Notes: generated by a model not told the origin, from the sequence alone. A stretch of 46,269 nt of DNA from Bacillota bacterium (GCA_017620135.1 JAFZQZ010000008.1:1-46269), one strand, 5' to 3'; shown: positions 35,383 through 43,660, numbered from the stretch's first letter. Program-made: numbers and translations.

Positions 35383-36973
35383 CGTTTACCTCTACTGGGA
35401 ACTGGTTTTTCACATGATCCAACGCGTCCTCGATGATCTCTTCGGGATAACCCAGATATTCCAGGATCCGGATACCGTTGGGCTTCTTCAGAACGCCGGG
35501 TTTCAGCAGATAATCGAATTCCAGAGCATCTTTGGTCACTTTCTCCTCGAAATGATACTTATCGTACTGCTCTTCGACTTCTTCCGTGATCTCGATATCG
35601 TGTGTCGCTACGATGATCATGCAGTTCTTGTCCGACAGATATTTCAGCAAACTGGAAGCTGCCGCGACTCTTTCCGTCGGATTGGTGCCGCGAAAGATCT
35701 CATCGATAAGAAGCAGGCTGGGGATCTCATCCGAAAGTGCGCCAAGCATCCGCTGAAGGGCTTTCGCTTCCGCCATATAATAGCTGGTCCCTTCCGCCAG
35801 ATCATCACTCGGACTGATGGACGTCATCACGGAAAACATCGACGCTTCATAGGATTTGGCCATGACCATGTCGAATGTCTGAGCCAGAATGGCGTTAACG
35901 CCAAGCGTGCGAAGGAAAGTCGATTTACCGGACATGTTCGACCCGGTAAGGACCATGTTGCGCTGATCGATCGTGATATCGTTGCAGACAGCGCCGACCA
36001 GCATGGGATAGCCGATTTGCTCCGCCTTCAGATAATTCTTTTTCTCTGTAAAGACCGGCCTGGTGACATGACGAAGTCCTCGCTTGACGGAAGCCATGGA
36101 CTGAAGCGCGTCAAGTTCGCCTATCTTACGGTACAGCGTGCGAAGCGCCGACGCGGACTCACGGATATCGACCATACATCTAAGGTATGCCCTGGCTTCC
36201 ACCAGGAACATGATGTTTAAATATGTCACGATACCCATCAGGTCCTGAGACCCGGTAGCGCCCAGAGACCGGTTTTTCCGCATGATCGCACCGCATTTAT
36301 CCACTACCTTGTCGAAGAATTCGTTATAATCGGACAGTTCCGGAATATCCAGCTTTTTGATCTCCCGGGCCACGACCAGCATCCTGGACAGATACCGGAT
36401 CCCCGGAAGCGCCTGCTCCGTGGCTTTATTCATCAGATGATTGATCAGCATATTGATCAGGAAAAACACGACGACCATCAGAACACCGCGCACGCCCCAG
36501 AAAGGGATCGTAAAGAACGACGCGATCATGCCGATCGTAGCCGGAATGACCCATCCGCGGATCCTGGGCAGTTCCGGGATATCCTTGTACAGAAGGCCGG
36601 CTGCCGAATCATACTGGTCTTTCCCGAGATACCGAAGAAGACACTGCACCTGTTCTCTCTTTTCCTTGTTCATCCGGTAAAACTCGATCACCCGGTTTCT
36701 CCGTTTCAGCTCTTCCTCATCGAACTGAAGGATCCGGAGCATATTGTAGAGACACTGCTGCCCGGGCATCGAATAGGTCCGGTTCATCTTCAGATAATTC
36801 CGGTTCATATCCAGATCGTTCCATGTCTGATCGTCCAGGATCCAGTCGGACTTCCGCATCATACGGACGAAGAAATCCTCCGTATCCTGAAATTCGACCG
36901 GCTGTACTTCATCTTCTTTGCCCCAGCGGTTTCGGACATCCTCCAGCGCCTTTTTGGTAAAAAATCTAGCCAT
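35375..36973 (-). CDS. MutS-like ATPase with two transmembrane helices
   Basis: The 532-aa protein keeps the MutS core/lever region and ATPase but lacks the mismatch-binding N-terminal domain. Walker A LTGSNMSGKSTFLRTLG is at about 342-358, Walker B SLLLIDEIFRG at about 419-429, and IVATHDIEITE is the switch. Two hydrophobic spans at about 141-157 and 162-180 (GWVIPATIGMIASFF; GVLMVVVFFLINMLI) predict a membrane hairpin inside the lever region. Membrane-bound MutS relatives of this size exist in Firmicutes but their function is unknown. The ATG has GGGAG five bases upstream. It is downstream of mltG and upstream of the helicase gene. Confidence 0.87.
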   Translation of the reverse strand: MARFFTKKALEDVRNRWGKEDEVQPVEFQDTEDFFVRMMRKSDWILDDQTWNDLDMNRNYLKMNRTYSMPGQQCLYNMLRILQFDEEELKRRNRVIEFYRMNKEKREQVQCLLRYLGKDQYDSAAGLLYKDIPELPRIRGWVIPATIGMIASFFTIPFWGVRGVLMVVVFFLINMLINHLMNKATEQALPGIRYLSRMLVVAREIKKLDIPELSDYNEFFDKVVDKCGAIMRKNRSLGATGSQDLMGIVTYLNIMFLVEARAYLRCMVDIRESASALRTLYRKIGELDALQSMASVKRGLRHVTRPVFTEKKNYLKAEQIGYPMLVGAVCNDITIDQRNMVLTGSNMSGKSTFLRTLGVNAILAQTFDMVMAKSYEASMFSVMTSISPSDDLAEGTSYYMAEAKALQRMLGALSDEIPSLLLIDEIFRGTNPTERVAAASSLLKYLSDKNCMIIVATHDIEITEEVEEQYDKYHFEEKVTKDALEFDYLLKPGVLKKPNGIRILEYLGYPEEIIEDALDHVKNQFPVEVNDD

Positions 36974-36990
36974 TCTCTCTCCCTTGTGTA

Positions 36991-37983
36991 TCAGTCACCC
37001 AGATAGGTTTCCACATTCTCGAGATGCGTCTCATAATCTGACGCGAAATAATAGTTCCCTTCTTCATCATAGATAAAGAAATAATAATCTGTATCCGCCG
37101 GCCATAAAGCCGCCAGGATACTGGCTTCGGACGGTGAACAGATCGGTCCGGGCGGAAGCGCTTCCGCCTCGTATGTGTCGTAGATCCATTCATAGTCGGA
37201 AGGATCCCGGTAAGGAGAAAGCCCTTCCTCCAGATAAAAAACGGTGACATCCATCTGCAGCGGCGTTTCCGATGAGAGCCGGTTGAAAATAACGCTGCTG
37301 ACAAGTGCCTTGACCGAATCATCCTTCGTCCTGGAGCTTTCGAACTCGATAATGGAAGCAGCGGTAAGGATCTCGTGAAAAGACAGGTCCTGCTTATCGA
37401 TCTCTGTCAGGACATTCGCTGAAAGGATCTGATCCCATGAGGACAGGAGTGAAAGAAGGATCTCTTCCTCCGTCTCTTCTCCTGTAAAACGATATTCACC
37501 CGGCGCGATATATCCTTCCGCGGAAAAAGCGGTCATAGAAAGATCTTCCGCTTTCTGGAAAAAAAGGCCATCTCCTTCTTCCCGAATCTTATCGATCAGG
37601 CCCAGCAGTTCCGAAACCTCTGTCTCATGTCCTCTCTCATTCAGGTTGACAGAGAGATCCTCCAGAATACGGATCAGGTACTCTCCCGGCTGCACGACAA
37701 GCGTAAAGGAATTTTCTACCGGCACGGAAGATCCTTCTTCCGAAGATATTTCGACCGAACTTTCCCTGTTTTCAGATGAAAGCTCATCAGATGAGGTCTC
37801 ATCTTTTTTCTCGGCAGGCTCTTCGATCAATATCGTCTGTTCCCCTGACGAGGCTGTCTGATCGTCCTTTGCCTCGCAGCCTGACAGAGCAAAAACTAAG
37901 AGCAGGCTGATTCCGAAAAGAAAGAGCCATCCTTTACGGGGACGGCTCTTCACTTGTTGTTGGCTGACTTTCTGATTCTTCAT
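36991..37983 (-). CDS. mltG: MltG-like endolytic transglycosylase, lipoprotein form
   Basis: MltG trims nascent peptidoglycan strands by endolytic cleavage. The 330-aa protein shows YIAPGEYRF, then the catalytic segment LTAASIIEFESSRT, with the presumed catalytic Glu at residue 213, then IFNRLSSETPLQMDVTVFY and ALPPGPICSPSEASILAALWPA, the YceG/MltG family pattern. The N-terminus has a signal with lipobox LSGC (Cys36) instead of the usual transmembrane anchor, then about 50 residues of Ser/Glu-rich linker. The start overlaps cdaR by 50 nt, and no clear ribosome binding site precedes the ATG; a GTG at codon 11 is possible but also lacks one. A terminator hairpin lies in codons 12-22. Confidence 0.85.
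   Translation of the reverse strand: MKNQKVSQQQVKSRPRKGWLFLFGISLLLVFALSGCEAKDDQTASSGEQTILIEEPAEKKDETSSDELSSENRESSVEISSEEGSSVPVENSFTLVVQPGEYLIRILEDLSVNLNERGHETEVSELLGLIDKIREEGDGLFFQKAEDLSMTAFSAEGYIAPGEYRFTGEETEEEILLSLLSSWDQILSANVLTEIDKQDLSFHEILTAASIIEFESSRTKDDSVKALVSSVIFNRLSSETPLQMDVTVFYLEEGLSPYRDPSDYEWIYDTYEAEALPPGPICSPSEASILAALWPADTDYYFFIYDEEGNYYFASDYETHLENVETYLGD
37916..37950 (-). terminator. hairpin across the cdaR stop and within mltG codons 12-22
   Basis: On the minus strand AAGAGCCGTCC pairs with GGATGGCTCTT (11 bp including one G-U) around a 7-nt loop CCGTAAA that holds the cdaR TAA stop (37934-37936). The tail is TTCTTTTC, U-rich though interrupted. It resembles an intrinsic terminator or attenuator placed inside the mltG coding sequence. 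Confidence 0.6.
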
Positions 37984-39292
37984 TGACTTTTGCCTTGATG
38001 ATAATGTTGGTTCTGGCTTCTTTTGCCTTCACCTGACCAAGACCGGTCAGATCAATTGCTATGGAGTGAGTTCCGGGTGTCAGATCGGCCGTCTTGATCC
38101 GAACCGAGGCAACGAGTAAAGATTCATCGAACGCTTCGAGATTGGCCGGCAGCCCGTAAAGAACGATCTCAAATTCTTCACTCTCAAAAGCGTACTCGAA
38201 TTCGCTGCTGACACCGAATACACTGATCTTACTGGTCGGGAACCGGATCGTCTTCTCTTCCTGTTTTTCCACTGTCAGCTGGACTGTCACGGTCGGAGAA
38301 CTGCCGCTCATCAGACGGACGGCGTTCTCTCCGAAAGCATCCGCCAGGATCCGCTGCAGATAAAACCGTTTGGCGTAGGGTCCCGTGATCTCAGAAAGAT
38401 CGATCTCCGGCAGGGAAATATTATTGATCTTATTCAGAATACTTTCCTGTCCATAGATATCGACCAACTCGATATCCTGCCGCAGATCGTTCGCGTATTC
38501 ATAACCTTCCTGTACCTCACCTGTCAGGAAAGGCTGGACCTTTACGGTCTTATAGGTATAGATGGGAATATATACGCTGACGTCATTGACCGATGTACGG
38601 ATCACGTCACGCGAATAACTGACATCCTGTCCGTTCTCATCCTTCAGGATCGCTTCACCGATCTTGCTGGCATTGGAACTTTCACCATCCAGATTGACCT
38701 GAACGAAGGCATAACTGACAGCCGACACCTGCTCTGAAGGACCTGTCAGCGTGATCGTCTTGGGAGAAAGCTGAATGTCCGGATCATCGGGAAGATACAT
38801 ATAGCCTACTTCCGGATCACCGGTGATCTCATAGCGAATATCGATCTCGACGGTAATATAGTCTTCTACGTCCACACTGTAGTATGACTTGTTCCGATAG
38901 CTGTACAGTTCTCCCTTGAGCGTACGATCGATGACCTCATAATGGATCATCAGACGATTCGGATCTTCCGGATCGATCTCATACAGATCGATATACGCGC
39001 GAAGAAACGCCGAGGGGTTCCGGTTTTTCAGCGCTTCCACCTCAGACGTACGGCCCCGGTAGTAGACGTTGACCTTGAGATTATCCAGATCCTGCTCCCC
39101 TTCGATCTCGATAAAGCGGTTCTGCTCACGATACTCAGACAGATGCTGTACTTCGACCGGAACTTCGAAATAAGCGGTCGAAAGCGGATCTTCCAGGTTC
39201 GTGAAGATAAACCAGAGGAGGATCGCGATGAAAAGAGAAAGGATCTTCAGTCCGATATTCTGAGTAATCCATTTATGGATGAATTCTTTCAT
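37934..39292 (-). CDS. cdaR: YbbR-domain regulator of the diadenylate cyclase
   Basis: CdaR binds and modulates CdaA at the membrane. The 452-aa protein has an N-terminal membrane helix (about 15-31, GLKILSLFIAILLWFIF) that leaves the rest outside. The exterior is made of repeated YbbR domains, each with the pattern VEVQ-to-DLDNLKVNVYYRG or SPKTITLTGPSEQVSAV. It lies 3 nt after cdaA, as in nearly all Firmicutes. The end of the gene overlaps mltG by 50 nt. In Bacilli glmM follows; here it does not. Confidence 0.9.
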   Translation of the reverse strand: MKEFIHKWITQNIGLKILSLFIAILLWFIFTNLEDPLSTAYFEVPVEVQHLSEYREQNRFIEIEGEQDLDNLKVNVYYRGRTSEVEALKNRNPSAFLRAYIDLYEIDPEDPNRLMIHYEVIDRTLKGELYSYRNKSYYSVDVEDYITVEIDIRYEITGDPEVGYMYLPDDPDIQLSPKTITLTGPSEQVSAVSYAFVQVNLDGESSNASKIGEAILKDENGQDVSYSRDVIRTSVNDVSVYIPIYTYKTVKVQPFLTGEVQEGYEYANDLRQDIELVDIYGQESILNKINNISLPEIDLSEITGPYAKRFYLQRILADAFGENAVRLMSGSSPTVTVQLTVEKQEEKTIRFPTSKISVFGVSSEFEYAFESEEFEIVLYGLPANLEAFDESLLVASVRIKTADLTPGTHSIAIDLTGLGQVKAKEARTNIIIKAKVNEESESQPTTSEEPSP

Positions 39293-39295
39293 GGC

Positions 39296-40186
39296 TTACT
39301 CCTCCTTTCCCGAGGAACGTTTCAGTCCCAGCCGCTCTCTCAGGTTCCCGACGCCGCTGTTTCCGACTCTCTGACGGTCTTCCGGGCCTACCCCGAGAAG
39401 TTCCTTTTTGATCCGGTCAGCGGAAATGTTACGATAGATCTGACCTCCTACCGCCATGGACATGGCGCCGGTCTCCTCAGAAACGATGAACACCTTCGCG
39501 TCGGACACTTCAGAAAGGCCCAATGCCGCGCGATGTCTGGTTCCCAGTTCCTTGCTGATATCGTTATCATCCGAAAGCGGCAGATAACATGTGGCTGCCA
39601 GGACCCGGTTCTGCCTGATGATGACGGCACCGTCATGAAGCGGTGTGTTTTTCTCGAAAATGTTGATGAGCAGCTGAGAAGAAACATCCGCGTTCAGAGG
39701 AATACCTGTCTGCTCATATTCACCAAGCGCCACCTGTCGTTCGACACAGATCAGCGCGCCGGTTTTTACTTCCGCCATGGAGACCATGGCTCTGGTAATG
39801 CTCTCGGCTGTCCTCTCGTTGACTGTATTGCCTGTTCCCACAGACAACATTCGTGTCAGGACATTGTTGGTGCCCAGCTTCTCCAGCGCGCGCCGAAGTT
39901 CAGGCTGGAAGATGATCACGATCGCCAGAATTCCTATGTTGAACACATTCTGGAATATCCACATCATCATGTTCAGACTGAAGATGACAGCGACGAGCCA
40001 GATGACCAGTACAAACAGAATACCCTTGAAAAGGACCCAGGCACGGGTCTTTCTGACCCAGCTGATCAAAAGATAGATCAGGATCGCGACTCCGATGATG
40101 TCAAGGACATCCGTGAACCGAAAAGCCGGCATCAGGCTGGAAATACTGGTACCATCAGGAAAAAACCCGGATAATATCGAATCCAT
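39296..40186 (-). CDS. cdaA: diadenylate cyclase CdaA
   Basis: CdaA makes cyclic di-AMP from two ATP, a second messenger that governs potassium and osmolyte uptake and cell wall homeostasis. The 296-aa protein has three membrane helices (about 27-45, 53-71, 76-93) and a DAC domain with DGA (185-187, in PLHDGAVII) and RHR (217-219, in GTRHRAALGL). Family length and order cdaA-cdaR are standard. It is the third gene behind two unknown membrane-protein genes, after a 32-nt gap with an AGGAG-type ribosome binding site. The promoter seen near 42020 probably serves this whole group. Confidence 0.97.
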   Translation of the reverse strand: MDSILSGFFPDGTSISSLMPAFRFTDVLDIIGVAILIYLLISWVRKTRAWVLFKGILFVLVIWLVAVIFSLNMMMWIFQNVFNIGILAIVIIFQPELRRALEKLGTNNVLTRMLSVGTGNTVNERTAESITRAMVSMAEVKTGALICVERQVALGEYEQTGIPLNADVSSQLLINIFEKNTPLHDGAVIIRQNRVLAATCYLPLSDDNDISKELGTRHRAALGLSEVSDAKVFIVSEETGAMSMAVGGQIYRNISADRIKKELLGVGPEDRQRVGNSGVGNLRERLGLKRSSGKEE

Positions 40187-40218
40187 CGCTCTCCTTTCCG
40201 TTCGGACTTACCCGAAGC

Positions 40219-41586
40219 TTATCTGTTCTTATCTGTAAATTCCGCAAAGAGATCCTGCGGTTCATCCTCGGCAAGGACACTTCTTACCGGTGTCTGGAAC
40301 TCTACCTGCTTTGTCTCGTCAGCAGGAATATCCTCTACCTTGCGGGTCTCATCAAATTCGGTTGGAACGACACTTGGAAGAGGCAGATCCAGCGGTTCCG
40401 ACTTGATCGTTTCTCCCTCCAGCGCGGCCGCGTCTTTCTCGGCCGCCAGTCGTGCTTTTTCTTCCGCGTCGCGGATCTGCTCCTCACTGGGGCGGACGAC
40501 CTCCGTCTGGGCCGCTTTCCTGCGTTTCTTGGGTCCCTGGGCAGGAACCTTGGTCGTTTCAGCTGCCGCCGCGGCCAGTACCGCGTCTTCCGCACTGACG
40601 GGCTTGTCCTCGGCAGGTTTTGTCACATCCCGGATCTCTTCCTGCTCGGGCGTCATTTCTTTCTTCCGGCTTCCGAAAATACCATTCTTCGGGATCATCC
40701 GCACCTGATACAGATAATCCTCATCCTCGAACTCCAGCCTCCTGGCCTCTTTGTAGTTCGCCGATACCTTCATGAACTCCAGGAATACCAGGGCGGCCAG
40801 TGTGATCAGCGCCCAGGTAAGCGCCTGTGACGGAACAGCCTGGATATGCCCTTTCTGAATTTCCATCATCATATAGACTATACCGAAGATCGTGGAAACA
40901 CCGATCGCGACATAACGGGAATAGTTGAAGCGAAGCAGCTTCAGCAGACTGATCAGCACTGTCACGGCAGCGGAAAGAATGATCAGATATTTCAGTTCGT
41001 CATTGCCTGCCAGCGTGCTGACACCGCTGCTGGTCGCGTCAGCGATCAGCTTGGGGATCTCATCCAGCGCGCCGTCCATCTGAAGATTCAGAAACGCCGG
41101 AACGATCCCGATCACACCGTACATCAGAACGCCCATCACGACCGGAACGATCGCCGCGAAGCCGATAAACAGGCCGGCGAAAAGCGGTACAGCCAGATAG
41201 ATATGAAAATGGATACAAACCGGAACGACGGCCAGAAGGTAGGTGTATTCCGGGAAAAGATTGGACGTGATCACATACAGCAGAAGCAGCATCAGTCCGA
41301 CGATCACAGCGCCGACGACCGATGTCTGATATACATTGTAAATGATGATAAGAAGCGCGATCAGAATGCCTGTCCGGTTAGGCAGGACGGTCGCGACGGC
41401 CGCGAGAATCAGCTGGATCGTGACGGAATTGAACAGCCCTGTCTGCTGGAAAAAGCTCATCTCCGTGATGGTTTTGAATAAAAGGAAAAACGCGGCAAAT
41501 TTGACAAGCATGCGCAGGATCAGAGAGGAATGCTGCATGATCAGCGCGATGATGCTTCGGATACGGTTCAGGATATTATCTTTCAT
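40219..41586 (-). CDS. polytopic membrane protein with charged cytosolic tail, function unknown
   Basis: The 455-aa protein has about ten hydrophobic spans within residues 1-275 (for example GILIALLIIIYNVYQ and YLIILSAAVTVLISLL), then about 175 residues of charged, Ala/Glu/Lys/Pro-rich tail with no recognisable fold. I do not recognise the family. No signature of a transporter family was identified. It starts inside the stop of the small upstream gene (ATGA overlap) and precedes cdaA by 32 nt. Being the first large membrane protein in the cdaA operon, it could be a c-di-AMP-linked or envelope protein, but that is association only. Confidence 0.8.
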   Translation of the reverse strand: MKDNILNRIRSIIALIMQHSSLILRMLVKFAAFFLLFKTITEMSFFQQTGLFNSVTIQLILAAVATVLPNRTGILIALLIIIYNVYQTSVVGAVIVGLMLLLLYVITSNLFPEYTYLLAVVPVCIHFHIYLAVPLFAGLFIGFAAIVPVVMGVLMYGVIGIVPAFLNLQMDGALDEIPKLIADATSSGVSTLAGNDELKYLIILSAAVTVLISLLKLLRFNYSRYVAIGVSTIFGIVYMMMEIQKGHIQAVPSQALTWALITLAALVFLEFMKVSANYKEARRLEFEDEDYLYQVRMIPKNGIFGSRKKEMTPEQEEIRDVTKPAEDKPVSAEDAVLAAAAAETTKVPAQGPKKRRKAAQTEVVRPSEEQIRDAEEKARLAAEKDAAALEGETIKSEPLDLPLPSVVPTEFDETRKVEDIPADETKQVEFQTPVRSVLAEDEPQDLFAEFTDKNR

Positions 41587-41981
41587 TTCTTTTTCTTCCT
41601 CACGTTATAATCATTGATGGATGCCAGGAGGTCATAGTAGTCGTCGACACGCTTTTTCGCGATATCGAACCGAATACTGTGAACGAATCCCGCGATCCAT
41701 GAAACGGCGATCAGAAGGATCGCATAGTAGAAAAAGACTTTGATAAACAGGGCTCCGTAATTATAGTGAAGCAGATTCGCACCGTCGATATAGAATTCCT
41801 TCACCAGATAATAGACCCAGTAGATTAAATAAAAGATTGTCGTCCAGATACGCATCTTCAGACGCTGAAGATCAATATAATCCTGTTTGTAATACCTCTT
41901 GGCAAAGGCATCGTTTCTGAGCCCGTCGGACTCATAGGCGGCCGCCTTGCACATGAGGATGATCTTTTCTTTATTGACCAA
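41583..41981 (-). CDS. small membrane protein, function unknown; TTG start
   Basis: From the chosen TTG at 41981 this is a 132-aa protein beginning (M)VNKEKIILMCKAAAYESDG, with two hydrophobic spans (near 60-80 and 92-115). The open frame runs 22 codons further upstream, but that region is the promoter, and AGAGGTGAG lies 4-7 bases before the TTG, so the TTG is the likely start. Similar small proteins starting VNKEKI or VDKEKI with two membrane helices are, as I recall, common in Lachnospiraceae, without known function. The stop overlaps the next gene by 4 nt. It is the first gene of the cdaA operon. Confidence 0.75.
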   Translation of the reverse strand: MVNKEKIILMCKAAAYESDGLRNDAFAKRYYKQDYIDLQRLKMRIWTTIFYLIYWVYYLVKEFYIDGANLLHYNYGALFIKVFFYYAILLIAVSWIAGFVHSIRFDIAKKRVDDYYDLLASINDYNVRKKKK

Positions 41982-42017
41982 CTTTCTCACCTCTCGATAT
42001 ATATATGGGTTCACGAT

Positions 42018-42047
42018 AGTATACCATAAAAACATGCTTTCTGGCAA
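42018..42047 (-). promoter_or_regulatory. sigma-A promoter of the cdaA operon
   Basis: On the minus strand TTGCCA (42042-42047), an 18-nt spacer and TATACT (42018-42023) with an extended -10 TGG. It leaves a 5' leader of about 30 nt before the TTG start of the small membrane protein gene. Confidence 0.8.
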
Positions 42048-42063
42048 GGCACAAAAATCCCTC

Positions 42064-42092
42064 TTTTCAACCAGTCCTCTTCCTGATACAAT
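42064..42092 (+). promoter_or_regulatory. candidate promoter for the metallophosphoesterase gene
   Basis: TTTTCA (42064-42069), a 17-nt spacer and TACAAT (42087-42092). Both boxes are weak; other AT-rich hexamers (TATGAT) lie nearby. Confidence 0.3.
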
Positions 42093-42130
42093 ATGATATG
42101 ATAATGACGATCATCCCCTGGAGGTAAACT

Positions 42131-43603
42131 ATGCTCAAAAAACTGACACTGCTCCATTCCAATGATCTTCACGGAGACTTCATGACCGAGCAGATCGATG
42201 ATAAACTGGTCGGCGGCGTCTCCATGCTCTCCGGTTATGTCGACAAGGTCCGCCGCGAAGAAGATCATGTGATCTACGCCATCGCGGGAGATATGTTCCG
42301 CGGATCGCTCATCGACAGTGAGTATCAGGGCGTTTCCACGATCGAGATCATGAACATCCTTGCCCCCGATATCGTTACGATCGGAAACCACGAAGTCGAT
42401 TATGGTCTTTCGCATTTGCTGTTTATCGAAAAATGCGCATCTTTCCCCATCATCAACGCCAACATGTATCTGACGCTCAACCACACCCGGCTCTTTGAGT
42501 CTCACAAGATCTTCCGGATCGGCGGGATGAAAGTCCTGTTTATCGGGATCCTGACAGAAGATGTGCTCGCCCAGACCCGTCAGGAAAAGGTCATCGGTTC
42601 CCTGGTCAATGTTGAGGACGCCGCGCAGGAAGTATCCAAGATCTGCAATGCGTATCAGACAGAAGATATCGATTTTACTGTCCTGCTGACCCATATCGGT
42701 ATCGAATCGGACAAGAAACTGGCTGAAATGCTGGATCCGCGAAACGGCGTCGATATCATCATCGGCGGCCACAGCCACACTCTTCTGAGCGAGCCTGTGA
42801 TCGTCAACGGCATTCCCATCGTTCAGGCCGCTTCCGGCACTGACCAGATCGGTCGTTTCGATATCCTGGTGGATACCGATACCAACAGCATCCATTCCTA
42901 TGAATGGAAACTGATCCCGATCACGCCGGAGAACTGTCCGAGAAACGAAGCCCTTGAGGAGATCATCCTGAAATTCCACAGAGAGACCGAAGAGAAATAT
43001 TCCCGTATCCTGACCCGTTTCGCGGATATCTATACCCATCCGCAGCGCAACCGCGAAACGATGCTTGGAAAGATCTTCGCTGACGCTTTCAAGAAAACAC
43101 TGGGACTGGATCTGATGCTCGTCGGTTCCGGAAGCATCCGTGATCCGAAACTCGGTCCCATCGTAGCCTATAAGGACCTTCTCAAGATCTTCCCCTTCTC
43201 CGATGCCATTCACCGGGTATATATTACAGGTTCACAGCTGAAACATGCCATCCGGTTCATCTGCCGTGACGAAGCCTTTACCGGTGATCATACGGAATAC
43301 TATCAGTTCTCGGAAGGTTTCTACGCCGAATACTCGATCGAGGATCATGAGCTTCTGATGCTCTCCATGAACGGAAAACCGGTCGAGGATGACCAGATCT
43401 TCCGTGTGGGAATGCAGGACTATCACTTCCAGAATATCCTCTATTTCCTGGATCTTCCTCCCGAGGCAGTGGAAGCCAACGGCCGGTCCAAGGTAGTCGC
43501 GACGAAAGCCATGGATGTCGTGGAAGAATATTTCCTGGATCATCCGTATATTATCGGACCCGAAGAAGACCGGCTGGTCATCTACGGCTGGGGTCATGCC
43601 TGA
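42131..43603 (+). CDS. cytosolic 5'-nucleotidase-family metallophosphoesterase
   Basis: The 490-aa protein matches the YunD-type branch of the 5'-nucleotidase/UshA superfamily. Metal-binding motifs are in order: HSNDLHGD (10-17), AGDMFRGS, GNHEVDYG and GGHSHTLL. The C-terminal substrate-binding domain has SGSIRDPKLG. It lacks a signal peptide, so it is probably cytosolic, unlike secreted 5'-nucleotidases. The substrate (nucleotide, UDP-sugar or other phosphoester) is unknown. The ATG has a strong CTGGAGG site. It is monocistronic and transcribed away from the cdaA operon. Confidence 0.88.
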   Translation: MLKKLTLLHSNDLHGDFMTEQIDDKLVGGVSMLSGYVDKVRREEDHVIYAIAGDMFRGSLIDSEYQGVSTIEIMNILAPDIVTIGNHEVDYGLSHLLFIEKCASFPIINANMYLTLNHTRLFESHKIFRIGGMKVLFIGILTEDVLAQTRQEKVIGSLVNVEDAAQEVSKICNAYQTEDIDFTVLLTHIGIESDKKLAEMLDPRNGVDIIIGGHSHTLLSEPVIVNGIPIVQAASGTDQIGRFDILVDTDTNSIHSYEWKLIPITPENCPRNEALEEIILKFHRETEEKYSRILTRFADIYTHPQRNRETMLGKIFADAFKKTLGLDLMLVGSGSIRDPKLGPIVAYKDLLKIFPFSDAIHRVYITGSQLKHAIRFICRDEAFTGDHTEYYQFSEGFYAEYSIEDHELLMLSMNGKPVEDDQIFRVGMQDYHFQNILYFLDLPPEAVEANGRSKVVATKAMDVVEEYFLDHPYIIGPEEDRLVIYGWGHA

Positions 43604-43625
43604 TCAATCGATTCCGGACAAAACA

Positions 43626-43660
43626 AAAAAGGTCACCTGGTATTCCAGATGGCCTTTTTC
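43626..43660. terminator. bidirectional terminator between two convergent genes
   Basis: GGTCACCTGG pairs with CCAGATGGCC (10 bp, 4-nt loop, one mismatch and one wobble depending on strand), flanked by six A on the left and five T on the right. It serves both the metallophosphoesterase and the LTA-synthase-like genes. Confidence 0.88.

Noticed and set aside
42011-43213. 400-aa minus-strand ORF opposite the metallophosphoesterase gene
   Set aside because: The plus strand has all the phosphoesterase motifs and a strong ribosome binding site; the minus reading is a shadow.
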